Source: Acanthococcus lagerstroemiae
Taxonomy: Eukaryota; Arthropoda; Insecta; Hemiptera; Eriococcidae
Length of the DNA stretch: 64,000 bases
NCBI GenBank assembly: GCA_031841125.1
Contig: CM063108.1
Location: forward strand, 25,533,399-25,597,398
Direction: 5' to 3'
In this document: positions 1-11,034 of the stretch, piece after piece
Layout: every line of letters starts with the position of its first letter
Numbering within the stretch: position 1 is the stretch's first letter
Translations under genes and position numbers: made by a program
The notes under the pieces: generated by a model
Told to the model about the DNA's origin: nothing
The model's database searches: none
The model's input: only the letters and a program-made list of their open reading frames with translations

Positions 1-720
1 TCCTCGTTTTGGTACGTGTGGCGACGCAGGAAGGTGGTGACGGCGGATGAGCCCTGCCGGGGGGTCCGCAGCTGCTGCAGCAGTTCTCCTAGGATGGTAC
101 AGAGTTGTGCTCGATGGTGTGGGCCGAGCTTTGTCCGTCGACTCTCTGCTTCGACCACTCTGTCTGCATTGTCTTCTTGATGATGGTCGAGACAAAGGCC
201 GACACCCGGTTTCATCCGCTTCCGCTCTTCAACATTTCCGGAACCAAGGTGTCCGGCGCGAGACGGCTGATCGCGCCGTCGCTGTTGCTCGTGTTTCGGC
301 CGTCGGGATTGATCGCTGTTGCCGTACCGCGCCTCTTCTGCTCCCAGGCCTCATACTCGAACAGGGTGTGCCAGGGTGTGTTCGCCGCCCCTCGATTACA
401 GTGCGTGCGCACGGGGTTGGCGCCATCGCCATCCGATGTAGGTATGTGCCGCTCAGGACTTGGGTCAGTTGGAAGTTCAGCTCTCCATGACATCTTCCTG
501 CTCATACATCGAGGTCGCGTATCAGCGCTCGGGTTCACTCACCCGTGGTCGAATGGGCGAGCGCGTCCTTCCACTTACGAAGCGTGGACTGCTGGATGTC
601 TCACTTGACCCGAAGTGCTTCCCGTTTCGTCTTTGTTCTCTTCTGCGCACCGTATACTTCCGCTATTTCGCCGACCTTGAGTTCGATCGACGGTATTCAC
701 GCTAACACGCCTACTGCCTC
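1..720 (-). mobile_element. R1-clade LINE, C-terminal end of ORF2 (fragment)
   Basis: Read on the minus strand, this block resembles the region after the reverse transcriptase of R1-type non-LTR retrotransposons. The pieces lie in more than one frame. They include an LTQVLSG-like segment (usually LTQxLSGHGCF), a disturbed Cys-rich stretch, HTLFEYEAWEQKRRG, which matches the usual HxLFxCxxWxxxR motif, and LVPEMLKS followed by a charged C-terminal tail. Several frameshifts and stops separate them, so it is a dead copy. The window edge cuts it on the left. It carries higher GC than the AT-rich DNA to its right. The family call rests on motif order; the clade assignment is an inference. Confidence 0.55.
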
Positions 721-751
721 CGAAGAAACAGCGCGGTAGCGCTAGATATAA

Positions 752-928
752 AGGAATAAAAAGGAAAAATTTAAAAGAGCAATAATCCCTCTGTGGCGGC
801 TTAGAGAAGCTAGGGCTTTTCTGAGAGGGAAAATTCTGGAAAATAATGAAAGATTGCGTGAGTCGTTAATGCTGGAAAATTACGACCTGCTGATGGCCTT
901 GGTTAAGAGAACTGTGGAAAAATTTTAA
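752..928 (+). pseudogene. Short coding-like remnant, origin unknown
   Basis: An open frame of 58 codons plus stop without a start codon at its head runs to a TAA at 926-928. Its last 50 residues look protein-like (charged and leucine-rich, with IIPLWRLREARAFLR and ENYDLLMALVKR) rather than random AT-rich translation. It lies between an R1 fragment and an RTE fragment that both run the other way. It may be the C-terminal end of another retroelement. No function can be given. Confidence 0.25.
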
Positions 929-1199
929 AAATAAGGAAAAGGAAGAACTGACGACAAAATTTTCCCAAAGACAAAAAACCTAGCTCTAGGTTACCATTCT
1001 TCTATCACCTTTTACCATTTGTCTATGCTCCTCACCATATATGCCCTGCGAATCCTAATTTTGCTTTTTTTTTATTCTCTCCAATATCTTTCGAGCCCAT
1101 CCTTTCAAGTATTTCTTTCAGACTTATTCTATCTCTGATGCGTATTCCCATAGTACCACGGAGTATCCTCAAGTGTTTAACCCTCAAGCTGTCGTATTG

Positions 1200-2320
1200 T
1201 GGCTTAGTTAAAAACCAGGTTTGTGCTCCGTAGGCGAGCGAGGGTGGGTATCACACATTGGTCCAGTATTTTTATTTTTTCCCTTAGTGGTAAGTTACTC
1301 TTTAGCATCGCTCTGTGGGCCCAGAAACTTCTCCAGGCTTTCGCGGTTCGTGCCCTCAGCTCCAGTTTCCCTCTATTTTCAAAAGATACCATTTGCCCTA
1401 AATAATTATATTCCTCCACTTTTTCGATTTCTATACCCCACCTTTAATTTTTCCTCCTGAGTATTTGACATCAGCTTGGTTTTTGTCATGTTCATTGACA
1501 AACCCACCCTTCTACTTTCGGTATTGAGTTCTTCTGCCATCTCTTGCTACTCCTTTATTTCATTACTTAGCAACACAATATCATCTGCGTATCACAGCTT
1601 ATTCAGCCATCGACCATTTATCCTTATGCCGTTTTTCTCCCAGTTTAATCTCCGAAATATCCCCTCCAGTACAGCAATGAATAGGTTGATAGGTAGAGGG
1701 TCCCCCGCTTCACTCCTTTCTGTATTTCAAATTCTTCTCCTCGTCTGTCCAACCTTATGTATGCTGTTGTTTTTCCGTACATTTCCCTCAGTACTCTCAC
1801 TATATATCTTTCCACCCCCTATTTTTCTATAGCATCCCATACTGCTGCCCAGTGTTCCACCGAGTCGAATGCTTTTTTGAAATCAATAAACAAGAGCCAT
1901 AGGGGCATATTATACTCCCTTTTTTTCTCCAAAACTTGATTGAGTGTAAAGATATATATGGTCGACGGTTGAGTAGTTTGCGCTAAGCCCGGGTTATTCT
2001 ACTGATTGTTTCTAATATAAAGTTTTGTATATTCTGTTTTTTTTTAGCAATTTTCCAAAAATTTTACTTACATTTGAGGATAGGCTAATAGGTCTATAAT
2101 TATGCAGGTCGCTCCTGTCTCCTTTTTTAAACAGCAAAATTATTTCTGATTGATGCCATTGTTTGGGTATGAATCCTATTTGCACAAATTTGTTAAATAA
2201 TTTAGTCATGTCAGGTGTAAGTGCACCCGTTAAAACTTTTATTAGTTCGTTCTCCACCCCGTCCGGTCCAGTCGCCCTCCCTTTCTTCAGCGTCACTAAT
2301 ATCCTCCAAACTTCTTCGTT
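1200..2320 (-). pseudogene. Reverse transcriptase domain of the RTE-like LINE
   Basis: Minus-strand pieces in order are KKGRATGPDGVENELIK (finger), IILLFKKGDRSDLHNYRPIS (palm entry, about 2160-2080), a FKKAFDSVEHW-like palm motif near 1880-1850, VKRGDPL-like residues near 1710, the catalytic YADD near 1580-1591, and YNYLGQMVSFENRGK with a thumb-like tail near 1416-1210. This order is that of LINE reverse transcriptases of the RTE type. At least four in-frame stops or frameshifts interrupt it, so no enzyme can be made. Confidence 0.75.
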
Positions 2321-2639
2321 TGTAATTTCAGGCGTAATTTCTTCCTTGTTTTCTTCCCTCTCTTCTGTTATTTCTACTGTCTCTTTCTCATCCTTACGCC
2401 TTCCTAGCCTAGTCCTCAGCCCCTTATAAAATTCCGTTGCCTCTCTTACTATTTTCTCCCTTTCAAAAAGTTTTTCTTTAGATTTCTTCGTTTTTATGGC
2501 TGGGAATAGGTTTTGCTCTGAGCAAGTGCTTTATGTACTTTCTTGATAGATCCAGTCTCCTCGATTATTTCCCTTATTTCCCCCCGATCGTATGTGAGTA
2601 CATCTTTCCTTATCCCCTTCCTAATCAGTTTCCTCAAGT

Positions 2640-3650
2640 CACATAGTTCTTACTGGTTCCACCGGTCTAACCTATCCTTGTTTCTGATTTCCATTCGTTT
2701 ATTTTTGAGCTTTTTGGTTTCCTCACTGATTTTGTCATTTGTTAAAGGCCTGGCTTTTCTTTCTCCAATTTGTGCTACCACCTTCTTTATGCAGTTCTCC
2801 ATCCAATCATATTCCTCTTGCGAATTGGGGAGATTTTCTGCCCTGATCTTCCTTAATTGCTTCCTCAAAATTTCGTTCACCTCTGCCTGCCTATACACTG
2901 GTATGATCATATTCCCCCATGTACCTCTTTTCACATCTTTTCTATTCCTGGAGTTGAGAGCAATGTCTACTGTAGCTCTTGCTATTCTATGATCCGAAGA
3001 GAAACTAAATTTACTTAATATTTCATATTTTTTAACAACCTTTACATCGTTTATAAGGAGATCGTCAATTACCCCCACTGTTCTATTATCTGGAGAGCGC
3101 CACGTCCATCTTCTTTTTTGTGGTGAGTTCACGAACGTGTTTGCTATTTTTAGATTTTGCCCCAAAGACAGATTCATTAGTCGTTCCCCATTTTCGTTAG
3201 TTTCTCCCCACTTATATTTATCCAGGCTTTGAGACTGGGGCGCATCCTCTCCTATTCTTGCGTTCCAGTCCCCCATGACAATTGTGTGATACCCCCTTCC
3301 TTTTCTATCGTCTCTTCTATTCTGTTATCAAATTCTTCCGCCTCTTCTTCAGCTGCTACATTGGTGGGTGCATACACTTGGATTACTGATAATATTTTCG
3401 CCTTGTTAATCGCTAGCTTTAAGACCCCTATTCTTTCTGATATCCCTTTGAGCCCTATTACATTATTTTCACCTTTTTTGTTGTTATAAGAACATACGCC
3501 TCTGTACCCTTTTGTTTGTCCAAAATAGTAAAAAAGATTCCGTTCTGTCTTTTACATAATTTCCCCCCTTCTCTTCTTATTTCGAAAATTCCTATTATAT
3601 CCCATTAAATTTTTTCTAAGGTTTTCTCCAACTCATATAGCCTTGCTTCT
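2640..3650 (-). pseudogene. Endonuclease domain of the RTE-like LINE
   Basis: The longest open piece, 3276 to 2650, starts with GDWNARIG, the GDxNAxxG motif of AP-like retrotransposon endonucleases. Further on it has RRWTWRSPDN...IDDLLIN and SSDHR, which match the WTW, ID and SDHR motifs of the exonuclease-endonuclease-phosphatase fold. Upstream, in another frame at about 3440-3290, lies a segment with IQVYAPT, matching the conserved strand of the same domain. In an active element this enzyme would nick target DNA to prime reverse transcription. A frameshift near 3280 and stops further upstream break the domain here. Confidence 0.75.
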
Positions 3651-4070
3651 CCTGCTGGCCCTTGACAGTTATAATGTAGAATTTTGAGGGGTGGGTTAAC
3701 CTTCCTCCCTTCCACTTCCTTTTTTTAAATTTTGGCTAAAGTTTATTCATGTTCCCTATTGACGATGAATTTGTACAAGCTTCATATCCGCGGTGCTTAC
3801 TACCCGTCTTGGGACCTTCGATCCATTTGTACCCAATTTTGTCCTTCCCCCCTGATTAATAGAGTCCCCTGGGGCATTCAACGTCTATTCCTGTTCCCCT
3901 ACACTTACCGGCTATTTCGCGCCCGTTGAGTGCTATTGGTTCGGCGATGATCCGGTACTCTTCGCAAATTTGCTCATCTGCGAGTTGAAAGTTTGGTTTT
4001 GACCGTTCTGCTTCGGATTGATTGATGTCGTTAGGTTGTTCGCAGCTCCTTACATGGAAAAGCGGCTCAA

Positions 4071-5515
4071 GATTCTAAACGGGACTATCATCAAGACACA
4101 AAAACAGAATTTCTTTTCGTTTCACCTGAATACATTCGTCGAACAAAATTCTAAATTTAATACCATAGACCCATAAAGGGAAGGTAATGCGTAAGCTCTT
4201 TTTCTCTCTCTGAGGCAGCTATCTCTTGTCTGCAAACACGTCTTGCGTTCAGCATTTGTCATAAAGCCTAACCAACTCAAAGGTCGTCTCTGTCAGGAAT
4301 TTTTTCCACGGAGGAAAATAACGCGGAAATCCGGACGAGTTCCAGAACGTCAGTGGAATGACCGATGCAGATGAATTATGGCAGACGAATTCGAACTGAA
4401 TGAACTCCGCTGCATTATCAGCAAGAACGGATCGCCTCAAGTGGACCGAATTAACGTGCCTGCTTAGAGTGACAGTCTCGGCACTTTGCCCATCCACCGA
4501 TGGGGTGCTGCACCCACCCACGTATATGCTATACGGTGTACCGACTCTCGACCGAATTACGCATTTAGTAAATCATACGGCATTAATCGTCGGAAAGGTT
4601 CGCCGCTGATATTGAATACGACAGTTCGCCGAATATTTCAGCCCCTCCTTCGCGGCCAGGGCACGTAATTTATATTCACTTACGCAATCCGCGTGAATCT
4701 CTCCGGGGATTGTTTCAGCCATATTACAATATGTAATGAATTAACGGGTTTCGGGGGTACAAACATGTAAGATTACTTGCCTGTATTATTGGCTAATTCG
4801 GGCCATAGCGAACATAAATTTGAAAAGCGCTCTGTCAGTTGAGCGCACGAAATAATGATAATAAATGGCGGGAAGACCTAAAGATTCTGTGTGTGCGCGT
4901 CGAGGCTGCCAGACGGAGCGCATAAATTATAATTTATTCGTTTTCGGGGGCAAACGCACGTGTTATATCGTTCATAGTTGAAACCAAATCGATGTAAACT
5001 ATCAGATTCCCGGAGCTAAACGATGGTCGGTGGTAGCTCGTGGTTCTCGAAGTATATACAGTAAGTGAAGACATCCGTTCGGGGTTCGCTCTCCGCGGAT
5101 TGAGAATTGACGAAGGGACTTCGCCTTCAAACCGCTTTGCGGCTTAACCCAACGCCCATGCTCATTCAAATTCCCTGCGGAATGCTCGGGAAGAAACCCT
5201 CTCCGTGATCTGAAATTTTGATTTTCATTGGAAACCAATCATCATCTGCTGAAGGCCTCCTAAGCATACTAAAAAATTGAAACCTCCTTGCTTTTCGCCG
5301 GTAAACCTCAAGCAGAGAGTGACGATATATGCCTCAATACTATAAGCAGCTTCTTCACATATACCAAATACGAAATGCCGAGTTTGGTGGAGAGGTTCAG
5401 CCTAGAGACGAAGACACAAAGTCATTAAGTTGCAAATTATACACAATGTAGTCCATCTCTTCCAATTGAGATTGGAAGTTTGAACCTTCAAAATGATGGG
5501 AGTAACTTTCCCGAC
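4071..5515. other. No gene recognised
   Basis: Mixed composition, with slightly GC-richer patches near 4240-4700 and 5020-5230. Only short open frames without motif or coding character are present. No terminal repeats or tandem arrays were noticed. Confidence 0.4.
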
Positions 5516-5519
5516 TAAA

Positions 5520-6500
5520 TTAAACTCCCAGTTCGTTCCTACTCACCCGCGGGATGTGCCAGGTTCTCGAGCCGCCACAGGCTCTTGACAACCCCGCGCC
5601 AATACCGCAGGTTCTCGTTGGTGGTCCTTGTCCACACGTCCGGCCTGCCGTCAGCCCACCGAGCACACTCTCAGAACATATGCCGAGGTGTCTCTGGACC
5701 AACACCACAAGGGCACCGGCTGCTGTCCTGGTGATTTCGGCGGTGTAGGTACGATGCAAAGCACCCGTGCCCCGAAGCCGCCTGCGCGAGGAAGAAGTCC
5801 AAGTTACCTGTTCCCGTTGTTGTCTTATTGGTTCGCGCAAATCTGGAAACAACGCCTGTGTGCACTGCGCCCCACCATCGACGGTTCCACTCGTCAGTGG
5901 TTCCCTGGTGGAGCAGACGTTGCCACTCGCTGGAGGAGGGATCAACGCGATGGAGATGTCTCCAACTGTCGACCCTGAACTCGCTTTTGACCCGATATTT
6001 CACCGATCTCTAAAGGATCAGCAGGTCCAAGGAAGGTGTCGCGTTGATCATGGCCACCTCTTCTGTTCTGACGCTACGGTACAGCCGGCTGCACAGGATG
6101 TCACTTCTTCTCTTTATCTTGTTCAATTCTGCTCGATGACGCTGCTCGTGTAGCCGGTGGTGGTATGACGAGCTGCAGTTGTAATGCCTGGTGAACATGT
6201 AGCCAGCGACCATCACCCTTCGGGCCTCAATACTCTACCCGAAGGTACGTTGACACAGCTGCGTTAGCACAGGCAGTATCTTTTCGCACTGCTCGCGAAT
6301 GTACCTCAGGTGGGGTAGCCAGTTTCCTTCGGCGTCTAACATGACGCCAAAGTACCTAATTTCCCTCCTTATGGGTATAATCGCGCCTTGGTATTCCACT
6401 GATGTACATGTTAGCGAACAAAGCGACTGCAACATCAATCGCGGTGGAAAGGTAACGCGTCTTGTAACTCCGCCAGTATGACTGTACAAGGCATTATATT
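5520..6500 (-). mobile_element. R1-clade LINE fragment, second copy
   Basis: Minus-strand pieces follow the order of the R1 ORF2 C-terminal half. First comes a reverse-transcriptase thumb with IRYFGVMLDAEGNWLPHL (6489-6235), then a linker with RTEEVAMINATPSLDLL (6216-6010). Next is the WNRRWWGA...LDFFLAQAASGHGCFASYLHR stretch (6003-5671), with the SGHGCF motif and a downstream CPCG/ETPRH zinc-finger-like part. The frames shift between pieces and the copy lacks the endonuclease and the catalytic part of the reverse transcriptase. Its intact SGHGCFASYLHR differs from the disturbed version in the fragment at 1-720, so the two look like separate copies. Confidence 0.65.
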
Positions 6501-6504
6501 TGTT

Positions 6505-7505
6505 AGGCGTGTTACCTCCAGATCAGAAAGATTCAGCACTGTGCGTATGCACGTCGGGGACAGCTTACTCAACTTTGTGAAAACGCGTGGCTAGTAAGCG
6601 AACTACAACTGCACACTCTTTTCGACACGGAGAAGAAAAAACTGTAATGCTACAAACCGTGGGGAAAACAATGGCAAACTACCCGAACTAACCCTGCCAG
6701 GGAAGTCGTACGTCAGAAACCGCGATCCACCTGTATTGTATCCAGGAATGGACACGGCACCTAGAAGAAGTTGTTTCTCGGGGGTTAGGAGACGGGAGGG
6801 GGAGAGAAAATGAAATTGATTTAGTGACCCAAAACCCCTCTGTAATCTATGTAAAATATGGGAAACTGGAGTAACTGAAAATTAGCTCTCCCGTGGAGCC
6901 TGAAGGGTTGAGGGAAGGGGGAATAACCTCTTGAATGATTTCAGAAACTTTTAAAACACCAGTATAAGAAAGAAAGTAACTTTTAGGTTCATTTTGGAAG
7001 ACTCCAAACCTCTGAGAATTCCGAATTCCAAATTTCAAAAATCAAACTTAATTCCATCAAAACTTCTCCTTCCTTGTCGCTCAGTTCTGCTCAAACATTA
7101 CAAGAAATATTTCTGCAACCCACGGAATCGATCTCAAGGATGTCAGACCGAAAACATGAAATATTTTCTTCAACAAGAGAAAAGAAGGACACCTGAATAC
7201 TTACATTTCCACTTCACTCGACTTACTAAATATCCACAAAAAAAATTTTTAACTACCTATGAAAACTAATAGGCTTTGAATCCCACAAAGATGTATTCTA
7301 GCAGCGTCTATGAATCCATAGTTCGTGCTGTACAAGAAATACAATAAATACTGGTTTTCACCTTCCGTTGTGGTCCAGCGGATTGAGATATCGCCTTCTG
7401 CACCATTTGCTTGAAGTTGCCCCAGTAACCCACGTTGCTCGCGAGCTGCCATACTCTGATAGACTTAAAAACTGAACACGGACTCTTCAACAACCCTAGA
7501 GTTAA
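6505..7505. other. No gene recognised
   Basis: AT-rich sequence with short open frames that show no motif. It lies between the R1 fragment and the 3' end of the intronless gene. No repeats with clear borders were seen. Confidence 0.4.
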
Positions 7506-7510
7506 CCCGT

Positions 7511-7516
7511 TTTATT
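7511..7516 (-). terminator. Polyadenylation signal AATAAA
   Basis: TTTATT on the plus strand reads AATAAA on the minus strand, five bases after the stop codon of the 321-codon gene. A canonical hexamer this close to the stop implies a very short 3' UTR, if it is the one used. Confidence 0.5.
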
Positions 7517-7521
7517 AACCA

Positions 7522-8487
7522 CTAAACGTAATAAGGCGTTACAAACGGCACTTTTTTGTTTTCGTTTTTGAACAATGATTCTTTCTTGCTGGCGTTCGTC
7601 TTGGACCGTGATGTCGATGCCCAGGTGGAGCGAACCGCCAGGCTGGGGCTTTTGCGGAAGTTGATCTCCTGTACTGGCGTCAGCGGGTACACTTGGATGC
7701 CGCAGTACGATCTCGACTTGGATCGCAGCTCGCTGGTCAAGTTATACTTGACCGGGTTCCTGGGCTGTTTCTTCCAATTGATGACCTGCTTCACTCCCAG
7801 TGAGACCATCGAAGCTCGGCGGGCCGAACGTTTCTTTCGCTTCTTCTTCTTGCCGACCACCTCGTACTCGTCTCCGAACAGGTCCTCCTGTTCCTGCACC
7901 TCTCGTTCCGCCTCCAAGCGTTCTTCTTCGATACGCGCCAACTCCTCTTCGATCTCTTTGACGCGAGTCGCGTATTTCTCCTGCATTCGTGACTTGCGCT
8001 GCAGGTACTTGGCTACTTTTTGCTTGACCTGCTTCGACAAATCGCATATGCACGGATGGATGTGTCGACGTTTCCTGCATTTCCTGGTGCCGTCGGCGGC
8101 TTCCTCGCAGACTTCGTCGTCCTTGGAGGCCGGCTCATCGTCGTTGGTCGAGGCTTCGTCGGCGTACGCCTCGTCGTATGAGCCTTCGCCATCGTCGTCC
8201 TCCGCATCGTCTACCTCTTCTTCCTCCGGTTCGACGTCCCGACGCTTCTCGGCGAGCTTGTCTTTTTTCGGGCGCCGTCTGACTCGACCGCCTCTGCCGC
8301 GATGCTTGCTGTCGGGACCGCTAAACTTGGTCACCATTGTTACTCGTGCAGTCGGATTGTATCGTTGTACGTGTTGGGTCGTTTCAGCGTAACGTGTACG
8401 AGGACGAATGACCGGGAAACTTTGGAGTTGCCGCTCGGTGGCGTAACATAGTTGCTTGGCATTTTCGCTATTGGACGCGAACGACAT
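7522..8487 (-). CDS. Intronless gene, charged coiled-coil nuclear-type protein of unknown family
   Basis: A single open frame of 321 codons has GC-rich codon use that stands out from the AT-rich flanks. The first ATG in the frame is taken as the start. Residues 61-83 are Arg/Lys/Gly rich, 86-131 form a long acidic tract, 137-148 carry three Cys and two His (CRKRRHIHPCIC), 150-203 are predicted by eye to be a charged coiled coil (EEELARIEEERLEAE), and 213-224 (KKKKRKKRSARR) resemble a nuclear localisation signal. There is no signal peptide or membrane segment. AATAAA follows the stop by five bases. I do not recognise the family. A nuclear or nucleic-acid-associated role is inferred only from composition. 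It could be the last exon of a longer gene, though the first ATG and upstream sequence do not require it. Confidence 0.75.
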   Translation of the reverse strand: MSFASNSENAKQLCYATERQLQSFPVIRPRTRYAETTQHVQRYNPTARVTMVTKFSGPDSKHRGRGGRVRRRPKKDKLAEKRRDVEPEEEEVDDAEDDDGEGSYDEAYADEASTNDDEPASKDDEVCEEAADGTRKCRKRRHIHPCICDLSKQVKQKVAKYLQRKSRMQEKYATRVKEIEEELARIEEERLEAEREVQEQEDLFGDEYEVVGKKKKRKKRSARRASMVSLGVKQVINWKKQPRNPVKYNLTSELRSKSRSYCGIQVYPLTPVQEINFRKSPSLAVRSTWASTSRSKTNASKKESLFKNENKKVPFVTPYYV

Positions 8488-8534
8488 GGCTGAACATTTG
8501 AGGAAAATAACCTTAAGATGACGAATGGCGTGGA

Positions 8535-8875
8535 ACTACAGTGAATACCCCCATATTTTGTAGATATTCTACATTTGCATGCAAGATCGAAGGTCTAGTT
8601 GAGTGAGTTTAATATCGAGGGAAAACAATCCAATTTTCCAGTTGCAGAATGTGGTTTGTAGACTCAACAGAGGGGGGAGGGGAGCTCTCATGAACATCTA
8701 TCACTAAATAATTCCTATATTTCATGGAAATTCTACACATATACATGTAAGATCAAAACTCTAGTTGAGGTGAGTTCAATATTCAGGGGGAAAAATCCAT
8801 TTTTCCGGCTGCAAAATATAGTTTAAAGACCCAACGGAGGGGGGGGGGGCTCTCATGAATATCTATAGAAATCTA
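8535..8875. repeat. Two-copy tandem duplication, unit about 165 bp
   Basis: The stretch from about 8540 to 8705 recurs diverged at about 8705 to 8872. Shared landmarks are ATTCTACA, ATG-AAGATC-AA, CTAGTTGAG, CCA-TTTTCC, a run of G (eight or more in the second copy) and CTCTCATGAA-ATCTAT. It lies just upstream of the start of the 321-codon gene. Confidence 0.7.
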
Positions 8876-9151
8876 CGCAATATTTATATTTGAGCTAATT
8901 CGATCAATAAATATAGCAGATCCCCAAATCTTCACCCGTCAATCCCTGAAAACGTATGTCTAAAGTAAACTTGTTTTTCCCGGTCGCTCATTCTTGCTTT
9001 CTTTTCTTCACGATAGTCCTTCTATGCTGCATAGCGTTATCGCTGTTTGCGATTCTCCTCTGCAGCTCTTTTTGGATCCGCGTACGTACTTTTAATAACT
9101 CATGGCTATACATAGGTTTTTTTTTTTTATTTCCCGCCAGGAACAGAGAGA

Positions 9152-9571
9152 TTGAGATATTCTTTAATTTTTGAAAAAATTACCTCGTATGGTATAGTAA
9201 ATGAAGACTTACTTTTGCTCGGAGATTTTAATCTGCCATCACTTAGTGCTGTTAATAGCAATACTGGTAGTAACAGTGGTACGAAACCGAGAGTATATCG
9301 AGACATTCAAATATTTCTAAATGTCAATCACCTTAAATCATACAACACTGTTACAAATGTGCTGAACAGAACTTTAGACCTTATCTTTCCTAACTTTTCC
9401 CATCTTGCTGTCTCCGGTTGTGACTTTCTGGCGGACGATCATGATAAATATCAGCTCCCCCTTACTCATCGAGCTAGATTGCATAGAATTTCATCACAAG
9501 GTATACCAAGGTATAATTTTAAGCAAAGCAAGTTTTTTTTTTGGAAATGTACGATTTATTTAAACTTTTAA
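9152..9571 (+). pseudogene. Endonuclease part of the split LINE
   Basis: The frame contains LLLLGDFNLPSL, the GDFNxP motif of LINE endonucleases, then NRTLDLIFPN, matching the usual TLDLIxTN, and DFLADDHDKY, a degraded version of the SDH motif. The N-terminal half of the domain is missing or not readable before 9150. Confidence 0.65.
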
Positions 9572-10144
9572 GGATTGGGGCGAGTTGTACAAACTTGAAG
9601 ACAGTAACCAAGCTGCGGAGTATTTTCAAAATTCGCTTTCAGATATTCTAAGTAGAACTGTGCCAGAAAAAGTCAAATGTCGAAGAAAATATCCTTCCTG
9701 GTTCACTTATGAAATGATTAAAAAATTGAAAAGAAAAACTACTTTACATAAAAGCTCAAAATGAAACCTGGTGATGAGCAACTAAGACAAAAATTTAGGG
9801 ACATAAGGAAGGAAATAAAGGTTTTGATGACAAGGGCTTGGAACCAATATAAAGATACGTTGGAGGAAAAAATGAAAATACATCCTAAGGAATTTTGGCG
9901 GGACATAGTTGATAGGCGAAGCAATAGGTGTAATGCGGAACTAAATCTGCACGGGCTCTAAATGTATCGCGAAGGCGTTTACAAACTACTTTGCAAGTGT
10001 ATACATCGACAAAAATGCAATTCTGAATTCAGTTAATAATGCGCATATGGTGGCACCCACAGGGGGCGGGGGCGTAATATCTGTACGTGCTATCACTGCT
10101 GAGGAATTGAAACGAGCTCTAAATGACCTTAAAGCAAAATCTTC

Positions 10145-10905
10145 TTGTGGCCCAGACTCTATTCCCCATGTATCTTTCGAGCCTATTCTCAGTTTCTGGT
10201 CGCTCCACTGACTTATCTCTGCAATATTGTTCTTAGGACAGGTGTGTATCCAGCTGTTTGGAAAATTTCTAAAGTAATTCCCCTGGTTAAATCTGGCAAA
10301 ATTAATGAAATAGACAATTATCGTCCTATCTCTCTCATTCCACTGTCTGCAAAAATTTTTGAAACAGTTATACACAAATATCTGTACAATCGAACCCAGA
10401 ATATGTTATATTCTAATCAGCACGGTTTTAGAAAAGGCCATTCAGTCTAAACAAATTTGATGAAATTCACAAATGATATCCACACAACCTTCTCCAATGG
10501 AGGGCAGTTAGACGCAATTTACACAGATTTTTCAAAGGCTTTTGATACAGTTAATCATAAAATTTTCCTGGAGAAGTTACATAATATTGGATTTTCAGTG
10601 GACCTGATTAATCTATTTCACTCATATTTAGATAATAGGATGCAATTTGATGAGTACAAGGAGGTGGTTTCTACTTACTACAAGAGTATATCAGGCGTTC
10701 CCCAGGGATCTGTCTTGGGACCATTTCTATTTTTAATATTTGTCAATGACATAGCAGAAAAGATTCTATACTCGAATGTCTTACTATAATTATGCAGATG
10801 ATATGAAGTTGTATAAAATGATAGCTTCTGAAGATGATTGTACTAAGCTACAGTATGACCTTGACTTGATAACTCAGTGGAGCGACAATAACTTATTACT
10901 AGAAC
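10145..10905 (+). pseudogene. Reverse transcriptase of the split LINE
   Basis: Two neighbouring frames carry VIPLVKSGKINEIDNYRPIS, then AIYTDFSKAFDTVNHKI, SISGVPQGSVLGP and, after a frameshift near 10785, YADDMKLYK with the catalytic YADD at 10791-10802, then ITQWSDNN. These are the palm motifs of LINE reverse transcriptases in the right order. A stop lies near 10448 and the frame breaks before YADD. The protein continues on the far side of the hAT insertion at 12084. Confidence 0.75.
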
Positions 10906-11034
10906 TAGGACTTTTCGTCAAGAAAAAAATGTAAATTCGGCAAATTTTGGCGAATTACTACGACATGTTCTTTTCGAACCTTATAAAGGATCGTCAAAAA
11001 AAAAAAAAAAAAAAAAGCGTTTTGAAACATTGTA

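Larger units (their letters stand above)
990..4070 (-). mobile_element. RTE-like non-LTR retrotransposon, decayed
   Basis: On the minus strand the order is a possible 5' coding region (about 4070-3730), an endonuclease (about 3650-2640) and a reverse transcriptase (about 2320-1200), followed by a C-terminal tail with GFAGHI-like residues near 1040. This is the order expected of an RTE-type LINE, whose endonuclease-like proteins are often annotated in insects as craniofacial development protein 2-like. The 4070-3730 part stays largely open in one frame (for example ADEQICEEYRIIAEPIALNGRE), but it is not recognised and its membership of this element is inferred. Many stops and frameshifts show the copy is inactive. 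No target-site duplication was identified. Confidence 0.75.

Noticed and set aside
47..608. Plus-strand open frames of 147 and 167 codons
   Set aside because: They lie opposite an R1-type C-terminus on the minus strand; they are shadows created by its GC-rich codons.
7556..8392. 278-codon plus-strand frame opposite the 321-codon gene
   Set aside because: It is Ser/Cys-rich in the way expected of the reverse complement of a Lys/Glu/Arg-rich gene. The minus-strand frame is longer, has coherent domains and is followed by AATAAA.
9739..10375. Minus-strand frames at 9739-9924 and 9986-10375
   Set aside because: They lie opposite the plus-strand LINE coding region and lack motifs.
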